DNA of 13,918 bases from Eubacteriales Family XIII. Incertae Sedis bacterium (GTDB lineage Bacteria > Bacillota > Clostridia > Peptostreptococcales > Anaerovoracaceae). Below are positions 1 to 7,700 of the stretch, in pieces. Position numbers and translations under genes: made by a program. Every line of letters starts with the position of its first letter. The first letter of the stretch is position 1. The notes under the pieces were generated by a model. That model was not told the DNA's origin and searched no databases. It saw only the letters and a program-made list of their open reading frames with translations. The stretch spans positions 1 to 13,918 of the forward strand of contig JAIRSA010000240.1 of the NCBI GenBank assembly GCA_031255695.1, in the 5' to 3' direction.

Positions 1-249
1 TATAGGAAGAATATATTAAATTTTAGATGTTCGCCGGGGGACATAAAGCCCCGTTCTTTGCGCACTCAAACATTTTACTATATAGCGAGACGGCTTGTCA
101 ATAAGTTCCGCCAGAACAGTTTCAAAATTTTGCCCCAATCGTTACTACCCAAAATCTACCCCAAAATTTTGGCAAAATTTTCCGTTGCCCTTGGGCTGGC
201 GCGGCCGCCTGAAATTGGCATGAAATCTAGGGCGGCGCGAAATGGGTGC
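1..249. other. Upstream gene-free region
   Basis: I see no convincing gene here. The longest open frame (58-288, TTG start) has no ribosome binding site and runs through the promoter, so I regard it as chance. A short hairpin at 35-53 (5-bp stem CGGGG/CCCCG, 9-nt loop) is followed by a T-rich stretch (TTCTTTG). It could be the remains of an intrinsic terminator for a gene lying to the left of the window, but the stem is short and the T-tract is broken. Confidence 0.5.
123..182. repeat. CAAAATTTT short repeats
   Basis: The 9-mer CAAAATTTT occurs three times, starting at 123, 162 and 173. The first copy is part of the 10-bp palindrome CAAAATTTTG. The second is the centre of the 12-bp palindrome CCAAAATTTTGG (161-172). 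They lie 70-130 bp upstream of the yerC -35 box. A-tract/T-tract repeats of this kind can bend DNA or bind a regulator, but simple AT richness could also produce them. Confidence 0.4.
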
Positions 250-278
250 TTGGCATGGCTTCGCCGCAGTGATATAAT
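250..278 (+). promoter_or_regulatory. Sigma-A promoter for yerC
   Basis: The -35 box is TTGGCA (250-255, one mismatch to TTGACA). A 17-bp spacer follows, then a perfect -10 box TATAAT (273-278). The -10 box ends 59 bp before the yerC start codon and nothing else lies between, so the promoter is assigned to yerC. The match is close enough to expect strong basal activity unless it is repressed. Confidence 0.8.
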
Positions 279-285
279 ATCACTG
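267..285. promoter_or_regulatory. 19-bp palindromic operator candidate over the -10 box
   Basis: CAGTGATATAATATCACTG is a perfect inverted repeat: two 9-bp arms around a single central A. The TATAAT -10 box is embedded in it, so a dimeric repressor bound here would block RNA polymerase. The adjacent gene encodes a TrpR-like helix-turn-helix protein, which makes autoregulation an obvious possibility, but the sequence does not show which protein binds. Confidence 0.65.
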
Positions 286-337
286 TAAACCATTAAACCG
301 TTAAAGCATGGGGGCAGCATAGGGGAGGGAAGGCGCC

Positions 338-646
338 ATGGGATATGTGTCTAAATTCAAAACTGAGGAAACGGATCTGCTGTTCCAGGCGATACTTTCG
401 CTGAAGGACGGCGAGGAATGCTATCGTTTCTTTGAGGATGTGTGCACCATCAATGAGCTGCACGCAATGTCACAGAGGTTCTATATAGCCAAGCTGCTGC
501 TCGAAGGCAGGACATATCAGGATATCGAGGAGATCACGAAGGCCAGCACCGCCACTATCAGCAGGATCAACAAATGCTGCCGCTACGGCGCAGAGGGCTA
601 CAAGATCGCCGTGGGCCGGCTGGCGCCGGGGACGCCGGAACCATAA
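338..646 (+). CDS. yerC: YerC/YecD family TrpR-like DNA-binding regulator
   Basis: This 102-aa protein has the size and pattern of the YerC/YecD branch of the TrpR superfamily, small all-helical dimeric DNA-binding proteins common in Bacillota. The N-terminal half (about residues 8-55) is helical with the family-like stretch around DVCTINELHAMSQR. The helix-turn-helix lies at about residues 57-80 (RTYQDIEEIT followed by the recognition part STATISRINKCC). The ATG start is set by the purine-rich AGGGGAGGGA at 321-330, with GGAGG ending 9 nt before the ATG. No tryptophan operon genes are nearby, so there is no support for calling it TrpR itself. It has its own promoter carrying a palindrome and is separated from the synthase operon by about 1.1 kb, so co-transcription is unlikely. 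Family assignment is confident; target and ligand are unknown. Confidence 0.88.
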   Translation: MGYVSKFKTEETDLLFQAILSLKDGEECYRFFEDVCTINELHAMSQRFYIAKLLLEGRTYQDIEEITKASTATISRINKCCRYGAEGYKIAVGRLAPGTPEP

Positions 647-661
647 GGGCGGCCGCGCCCT
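646..661 (+). terminator. Hairpin at the yerC stop codon (weak terminator candidate)
   Basis: AGGGCG (646-651) pairs with CGCCCT (656-661) around a GCCG loop, starting on the last base of the yerC stop codon. The stem is all but pure G-C, but a C-rich tract rather than a T-run follows. It is therefore not a standard intrinsic terminator; it could stabilise the 3' end or slow polymerase. Confidence 0.3.
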
Positions 662-812
662 GCCGCGCCCGCCAGTTCATCTGCCTGCCCGGCATCCCTG
701 CCGCGCCCGCCAGCCCATCTGCCCGCCCGGCAGCTTTACCGCACCCGCCAGCCCATCTGCCCGCCCGGCATCCCTGCCACGCCCGCCAGCCCGCCCATCC
801 GCCAGCCTGCCC
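661..812. repeat. 38-bp C-rich tandem repeat with G-quadruplex potential
   Basis: Three consecutive units of exactly 38 bp begin at 661, 699 and 737, each containing GCCAG, CATCTGCC and GCCCGG. A fourth unit at 775-812 matches for its first 18 bases and then decays. A less regular C-rich tail continues to about 870. Units 2 and 3 each carry four CCC runs separated by 5, 5 and 1 bases (706-728 and 744-766), which on the minus strand is a canonical G-quadruplex pattern. The period is not a multiple of three, which argues against coding. Frames open through it are Pro/Arg/Gly-rich low complexity without ribosome binding sites. Confidence 0.8.
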
Positions 813-878
813 ATCCGCCGGCCGGCCATCCTGCCCGCGTCCGGATCAGCCCGCCCGCTTTTCGGCCTGCGCCCCACT

Positions 879-963
879 GTGTTTTTGGCACAGCAGGCCG
901 TGCGCCGCCGGTGCGAAAAAAAATTTTCCCGACATTTTCCCCGTACGTCCTAGTGTTTTTGGC
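879..963 (+). repeat. Direct repeat GTGTTTTTGGC
   Basis: The 11-mer GTGTTTTTGGC occurs at 879-889 and again at 953-963, flanking a stretch with an A8 run (916-923) and two ATTTTCCC copies (923 and 934). There is no gene in the stretch. It marks the switch from C-rich repeat DNA to AT-rich regulatory DNA. Its function is unknown. Confidence 0.4.
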
Positions 964-983
964 GTATTTTTGCGATTTTATCG

Positions 984-999
984 GTTAGCAATAGCTAAC
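984..999. promoter_or_regulatory. Inverted repeat GTTAGC-N4-GCTAAC
   Basis: This perfect 6-bp inverted repeat with an AATA centre sits 37 bp upstream of the TTGACA box of the first operon promoter candidate. Its size and position suit an activator or repressor half-site pair; a short RNA hairpin is also possible. No regulator can be assigned. Confidence 0.4.
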
Positions 1000-1035
1000 T
1001 AAAACAGATTTATCGTTTTTTGAGAAATAAACGGC

Positions 1036-1064
1036 TTGACAAAGAGGGGTTTAGCAGATATCAT
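1036..1064 (+). promoter_or_regulatory. Promoter candidate P1 for the synthase operon
   Basis: A perfect -35 TTGACA (1036-1041), a 17-bp spacer and -10 TATCAT (1059-1064, one mismatch). It points toward the synthase genes. Initiation here would give a leader of about 650 nt before the first start codon, long enough to hold RNA regulation. It could instead drive an unrecognised small RNA. Confidence 0.6.
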
Positions 1065-1086
1065 GGATAGAGTATCTTTTTGATAT

Positions 1087-1137
1087 GGTATTGTATTTTG
1101 TGATATACCGATAAAAAACAGTAATATTTTACGGTAT
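1087..1137 (+). promoter_or_regulatory. Mutually exclusive hairpins just downstream of P1
   Basis: The segment ATACC (1105-1109) can pair upstream with GGTAT (1087-1091). It can also pair downstream, in a longer stem: ATACCG plus TAAAA (1105-1116, one bulged A) with TTTTACGGTAT (1127-1137). The two pairings share the same bases and so exclude each other, as in attenuator or switch leaders. No T-run terminator follows immediately, and the stems are A/U-rich, so this is a suggestion only. Confidence 0.3.
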
Positions 1138-1273
1138 TGGTGGGTTAGGGGTTCTGAGTGCTTGATTGCCGGCTTGCCGGCGGGCTGGCGGGGACTAAGA
1201 TTTGGAAAGGATTCGCCTGATTGGTCGGATTCGCAATTATTTTTGCTATTTTGTATTAATGGTAAAAGAAGTA

Positions 1274-1302
1274 TTGACAATTATATATGAATTGTATAGA
1301 CT
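1274..1302 (+). promoter_or_regulatory. Promoter candidate P2 for the synthase operon
   Basis: A perfect TTGACA (1274-1279) is followed by an AT-rich spacer. The -10 is either TATAGA (1295-1300, 15-bp spacing) or TAGACT (1297-1302, 17-bp spacing); neither is ideal in both sequence and distance. It would give a leader of about 420 nt. It may act with, or instead of, P1. Confidence 0.5.
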
Positions 1303-1727
1303 GTTTTGGTAAACTTTGTCCGTTTATGTATGTTTGACCGCATTCTCTGACGTTTGTGGATACCGATAGCCTTATGAAACACTAATGCACTTATGAAACT
1401 GCATGTGCAACGATAGATATAGTGGAGTATCGCGGTCGGTTTTTCGGCCAGGTATTCTGCATTGAACATTGCGCTGGAGTCTGCATGGGCATGCCGCCTG
1501 TGCGATTCAACGGATATATCCGGAGCTATAATGCCCTCTGCCGATCAGTGCCCGGCTGGCCCCATGGGCTGGGTTTTGTATGGCAGGCGGTGCATGGCGC
1601 CGGGAAGGACAGCTTTTTGTAAGTAATCTAAGAACGGAGGTTGTGGGTTTAGACAGGCTTCAGGATTGATCCTACATTGTCAGCGATCGCGCTGTCTTGT
1701 TGGCTTGTCTGCGCCCGAAGAATTATT
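1303..1727 (+). other. Gene-free leader of the synthase operon
   Basis: No convincing gene. The 66-codon open frame at 1422-1622 starts at GTG without a ribosome binding site and resembles nothing I know. Small structures present: the direct repeat CTTATGAAAC (1371-1380 and 1390-1399); the perfect 12-bp palindrome CGGATATATCCG (1511-1522), which lies 4 bp before a TATAAT at 1527-1532 that lacks a good -35 box; an orphan GGAGG (1636-1640) with no start codon at usable distance; and the small inverted repeat AGGAT-TG-ATCCT (1662-1673). No T-box motif or riboswitch class was recognised. Confidence 0.5.
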
Positions 1728-4700
1728 ATGACAAAGAACAGAAAGAAAGAGGTAGTGGTATTAACCCCATTCGAGATGCCGGATGTTGAGTTGGCCCTTG
1801 ATACCATTAGGGCGGGAGCGTTCCCAGTTTTGCATTTGGGAAGGGATGCCGCGGCGGCGGAACAGGCCCTGTCCGAACTTTCTTCAAGGACAGCATCCCC
1901 CTTTGGCGTCTGCATTTCGGACAAATCTATGAAGGGCATCAAGCTCCCTGAGCAGGTGGCGAGGATAGTCACTCCTTACGGAAAGGGCTTCAAGCGTGGC
2001 GTGACGGCCAAAAATAAAGATGTGGAGACACTGTATCAGGTGTATTCTATCAGCGAGGCCGAAGCCGCCATTGCCGAGAAGGTGCCTGCCATCGTGCTGA
2101 AAGGCAGCGAGGGCGCTGGGCTTGTGGCCGAAGAGTCGTCCTTCGTCATGTTCCAGAAAATTATAGTCGAATGCCATAAAAACAAGATAGACGTGTATAT
2201 CCAAGGCGGCGCAGGCGTCCATACATCGGCGGCCTACCTGGCCCTAGGGGCGAAAGGCGTGATACTTGATTCACAAGTGGCGCTCCTGCCGGAGTGCCGT
2301 GCCCCGCAGGAGGTCAAGAACACGCTTGTTAAGCTGAACGGCAGCGAGATGCTGCTTGTCGACGGGTTTAGGGTCCTCGTCAGGCCGAACTCGCCAAAGC
2401 TGGCAGAGGGCATCGGCTTCGACGGGCTTCGCCAGTATCTCGGCGGCCTCGATCTCTCACAGAATTTTCTGCCCGTAGGCCTCGATGTCACATTCTCGGC
2501 CGATTTCAAAGAAAAATACAAAAACCTTAACACTCTGGTGTTTTCCATATATGAAGCTGCATATTCCCACCTGCGGCAGGCCAAGGCGCTGGGCGCTATC
2601 GCCCCGGACAACGGCATGGCAGGCTATCTTGGCACGAAATACCCTGTCGCGCAGGGCCCGATGGCGCGCGTCAGCGATGTGCCGGAGTTCGCGCGCGAGG
2701 TGGCAAAGGGCGGCGCGCTGCCCTTCGTGGCCCTGAGCATGATGAGCGGCGCCGCTGCGGAGAAACTGCTGTCCACGACAGCGTCCAAGATGGGGCAGAG
2801 GCCCTGGGGCGTCGGCATACTGGGCTTTGCATACCCGCAGCTGGTCGAGGAGCAGACAGCCCTCATACTGAAGGCCAAGCCGGACGCCGTCCTGATAGCG
2901 GGCGGCAGGCCGTCGCAGGCGCGGCCCTTTGAGAAAGAAGGCATAAAGGTCTTCCTGCACGCCCCGGCCACAGGGCTTTTGGACATGTTCCTGAAGGAGG
3001 ACGCGAAGAATTTCATATTCGAAGGGCGCGAGAGCGGCGGCCATGTGGGGCCGCTCCCCAGCACTGTGCTCTGGGAGAAGCAGATCGCGCGGCTGCTCAA
3101 CGAGGAGGACAAGGCTTCCATAAGCGTCTTCTTCGCGGGCGGCATACACGACGCGCTTTCGTCCGCATTCGTATCGATCATGGCAGCGCCGCTTGCGGCC
3201 TCGTCCATGAACCTCGGCGTCATTGCAGGGACTGCCTACCTTTATACAAAGGAGATCGTCGACACGGGCGCCATTACCAAGGAATACCAGCGGCAGGTCA
3301 TCGAGCACAACGAGACCATGCTGCTCAAGACTGCATACGGGCAGGAGACGCGCGCGCTGAAATCGCCTTACACGAAGTTCTTCAACGACGAAAAGGCCAG
3401 GATGCTTGCCGAGGGCATGGATCCGAAGGAGGCATGGGTCAAGCTTGAGGAGATAAACATGGGGCGTCTCAGGATCGCTTCAAAGGGGATCCGGCGCGAC
3501 GGCGACAAGCTGGTCAGCGTGCCGGAAGCTGAGCAGATCCAGGGCGGGCTCTTCATGACGGGCGAGGTCACCGCCGTCATCGACAAGCTCACATCCGTGC
3601 GCAAGCTCCATGGCGCCGTGACATCCGCTGCCAACGAGCTCATCGGCAAGCTGCAGAGCCTGCCAAAGCCCGATTTCGGGATGCTGAAGGATTACCAGCC
3701 CTGCGACATTGCCATTGTGGGCATGGCCGGCATCTTCCCCGACGCCCCCGATATCGACGAATACTGGAAGAATATCATTTTCAATACGGACTGCGTCACC
3801 GAGGTGCCGGATTCGAGGTGGAACAAGGAGATCTTCTTCAAGCAGGAGGGCAGGGACACCGACTACACGGTATCCAAATGGGGCGCCTTCCTGAAGCCTA
3901 TGGATTTCGACGCCTTGGAGTTCGGGATCACGCCACAGTCGCTCGCGTCGATCGAGCCTGTGCAGCTCCTGAGCCTCCTTGTCGCCAAGCGCGCCCTGGA
4001 GGATGCGGGATATGGGGATATCGCCAAGGTGGATCTGGACGACACTTCGGTCATATTCGGCGCCCAGGGCGCCGGGGAGCTGGCCGGCGTCTACGGATCG
4101 CGTGCCGGGCTCAGGAGCATGCTTGGCGAGCTGCCGGAGTCGGCCGACGCGGCCTTGCAGCGCCTCACAGAGGACTCTTTCCCAGGCGTGCTGTCAAACG
4201 TCATATCGGGCAGGATCACGAACCGGCTCAACATGGGCGGCCGCAACTACACGGTGGACGCGGCCTGCGCCTCGTCGCTCGCCGCGATGGACATAGCTTT
4301 CCACGAGCTCCATTCCATGAGGTCGAACATGGTCGTGCTGGGCGGCGCCGACCTGCATAACAGCATAAACGATTTCCTGTTCTTCTCAAGCACTTTCGCG
4401 CTTTCGCGCAAGGGCTACTGCTCCACCTTCGACTCCGAAGCCGACGGGATCACGCTCGGCGAGGGTATCGGCGTCGTGATCCTCAAGCGCCTCGAAGACG
4501 CCGAACGCGACGGCGACAAGATATATGCGGTGGTCAAGGGCATAGGGGGCAGCAGCGACGGGCGCAACCTCGGCCTCACGGCGCCGAGCAAGAAGGGCCA
4601 GATAAAGGCGCTGCAGCGCGCATACAGGAGCGCCGGCATCACCCCGTCCGAGGTGGGCATGATCGAAGCGCACGGCACAGGCACCGTGGTGGGCGACCGC

Positions 4701-7700
4701 ATCGAGCTGAGCGCGCTCACGGATGTCTTTGTGGAGTCGGGCGCGCTTCCCGGCCAGACGGGCCTGGGGTCCGTAAAGACGCAGATCGGGCACACCAAGT
4801 GCGCCGCAGGCATTGCGGGGCTTATAAAGGCGGCCATGTCCGTCAGATACGGCGTGTTGCCGCCCACATTGCACCTGAACAAGCCGAATTCGGCCTACAG
4901 CCCCCGAAACCCCTTTGCGTTCAATGCCGAAAAGGCGGGGATCTGGAACAGCCCCAAGCGTATAGCGGGCGTCAGCGGCTTCGGCTTCGGCGGCACGAAT
5001 TTCCACACCATACTCCAGAACTACGAGGAGACGGTGCCGGGGCTGCCATGCATGCGGGCCTGGCCTTCCGAGCTCTTCGTGTTCCGCGGGGACAGCCTGG
5101 ACGAAGCCAAGGGGATCATGGGCAAGGTCAAGGAACTGTATGCCGTAAACAACACGATCAAGCTCAGGGATGTGGCCTACAGCCTGGCAGGATACAGCGG
5201 CAAGGATATACAGATTGCGATGGTGGCCGGCGGCTGGGAAGAGCTTACCAGCAAGATCGACATGGTCTGCGGCGGCGGGCTTGACGGCAGCGACGCCAAG
5301 AAGGCCGAGATGTCGGGCGTGTATTTCAGGAAGGCGGTTGAGGGCAAGGTGGCCTTCCTGTTCTCCGGGCAAGGGAGCCAGCGCGTGAATATGGCGCGCG
5401 ACCTTTTCGTCATATTCCCTGCCATGCGGAAGCTGGTGGAGAAGGAGCCGGAATACATGGACATCCTGTTCCCGCTGTCGGTGTTCAGCAGTGAGGAGAA
5501 GAAGGCGCAGAGGGAGCGCATAACGGATACCAGGAACGCGCAGCCCCTGCTGGGCGCCGTGGACCTCGCCATAGCCGAGTTCCTGCGTTCGCTGGACATA
5601 GTCCCCGACATGGCGGCGGGGCATAGCTACGGGGAGATACCGGCGCTGTGCTTTGCGGGCGTATTTTCGCCCGATTACCTCCTATCGCTCAGCCGCCGCA
5701 GGGCGGAGGCCATACTGGGCGCCGTAGGCGGGGATCCGGGCAAGATGGCCGCAGTGACGGCCGCGCCTGAGGAGCTCGCCAGCCTGCTCGAAGGCGAAAC
5801 CGAAGTTTGGGCGGTGAACTACAACTCAGTGAAGCAGACCGTCGTGGCAGGCACGTCGGATGCCATCGGCGCATTTGTAAAGAAGGCGGCCGAGGCCAAG
5901 ATATCGTGCAAGGAGCTGAATGTGGCCTGTGCCTTCCACAGCCCGCTGATCGCGAAGTCGAAGGTGCTCTTCGCGGACGCGCTCAGGGACGTGGCCTTCA
6001 AGAAGCCCTCACTCCAGGTGTGGTCGAACACGACGGCCGCTGCCTACCCGGCCTCGCCGGAGAGCATAAAGAACCGCCTGGCGGATCATCTGGTCAACCC
6101 TGTCCTGTTCAACAGGCAGATTGCGAATATGTATGAGGACGGCGCAAGGGTCTTCATTGAAGCAGGCCCCGGCAATGTCCTCACAGGCCTCGTGTCAGGG
6201 ACGCTTGGCCATGAGGAAGATGTTATAACAATCCAGACGGAAAAGCAGGGAAAGGACGGATTGACCTTCCTTTTGCAGGCACTGGCCCGTTACGTTTCTA
6301 CAGGGAGAAGTATGAACATGGAAAAACTTTATGAGGGAAGGGACGTCGAGACGGTGAACATCGACGCGCCCGAAGATTACAGGAAGAACAGCACCGTGTG
6401 GTATGTCGACGGCAAAGGCGCCGTGCCTTCGAACGGTAAGCCGCCTGTGGGCGGCGCCCAGACAGGGACCATCCTGTCTCTGAGAGATCTAACCAGCAGC
6501 CAGATAAAAGATTCCGTGGATTTCACCCCCGAAGCGTTGATGATGGCGTATCTCGACAATATGAACGCGATGATCCAGGATCAGAGGGATGTCATGCTCG
6601 GATATCTGGGGCAGACCGAAGTGGTGCCGCGCGCGCAGATCCAGAGGGCGCCTGTGAGCCGCCAGCCTTACGCTGCCGGCGGGCAGTACCAGGAAGCCGA
6701 TGGGGTCGAAGTGCCGGTGCAGGTGTCGGAGGCGGACGCGCCCGAAGACGAAGGCGGCCAGATCCCGAATGTATTCGATCTCAGCAAGGATGAGCTGAAG
6801 GACGTGATCCTCGATGTGGTCAGCGCCAACACGGGATACCCGATCGACATGCTTGGCATGGATATCGACCTTGAGGCCGATCTCAGCATCGACTCGATAA
6901 AGCGCCTTGAGATCATAGGGGCGCTCCAGGAGAAGGTCAAGTTCTCGGAAGGCGCCATATATTCGGAAGAGTCCTACAGCAAGATGGTAGAGATAAAGAC
7001 GCTGAACGGCCTTGTGAACTGGATTGCAGACATAGGCGTGAAGATAAAGGAAGGCCTGGAGGCCGGCGAGGCGCAGGAAGGCGCCAGCGCGCCGGCGGCA
7101 GGCGGCGCCGCGCCCGCAGCTGTGGCAGCTGGGCCGGAAGACGGCGGCAGCGAGGTCACGCGCGTGGTCTTCGAGCTTGAGGATTTCCCGCTGGCCAAGG
7201 AGGCGCCGGCCAAGATCAAGGGCAAGCGCTTCGCTCTGCTCAACGACGAAGGCGGCTTCGCGGAATGCCTCAAGGCGCTGCTCGACGCAGACGGCGCACA
7301 GGCGGATCTCGTGGGCAAGGACGCGGCGGATCTGACGGCCTACGACGGCCTGATCATCGTCAACGCCTATAGCGCCCCGTCAAGGGCCACCGTAAGCGAT
7401 CTCTTCAGCCTCATGAAGGCCGCCGACCTGAGCAAGCTCCAGTGGCTCCAGGTATTCGACGACACTGCTGGCGCGCTGCTCACCGATGGCGGCGCCGCCG
7501 GGATCCGTATGCTGGAAGGTTTCTCCGGCCTGCTTAAGACCATCGTGCAGGAATACCCGGAGATCAACTCGCGGACTGTGACGGCATTCCAGAAATTCGA
7601 AAGGGAGCCCTTCGCGCGCATGGCGCTGGACGAGCTGCTCGCCGAAGACTATTTCGCTGAGATATTCTATCAGGGCGATGTGCGTATGCGCAACTATCCG

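Noticed and set aside
661..812. CRISPR array
   Set aside because: Units are contiguous with no unique spacers between them, so this is a tandem repeat.
574..1002. Open frames of 142 aa (+) and 66 aa (- at 677-877) through the C-rich repeat
   Set aside because: Low-complexity Pro/Arg/Gly sequence from a 38-bp repeat that is not a multiple of three; no ribosome binding site; the plus-strand frame overlaps yerC out of frame.
999..1469. Minus-strand open frames of 93 and 62 aa in the AT-rich region
   Set aside because: No ribosome binding site, no recognisable domain, and they overlap the forward promoter candidates.
1422..1622. 66-aa plus-strand frame in the operon leader
   Set aside because: GTG start without an SD sequence and no family resemblance; treated as chance.
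1036..1727. T-box or known riboswitch in the operon leader
   Set aside because: No T-box consensus and no recognisable aptamer core was found by reading; only small inverted repeats remain.
2457..5624. Long minus-strand frames opposite the synthase genes (for example 4386-5624 and 8652-10700)
   Set aside because: Typical antisense shadows of GC-rich coding sequence with strong codon bias; no domains and no ribosome binding sites.
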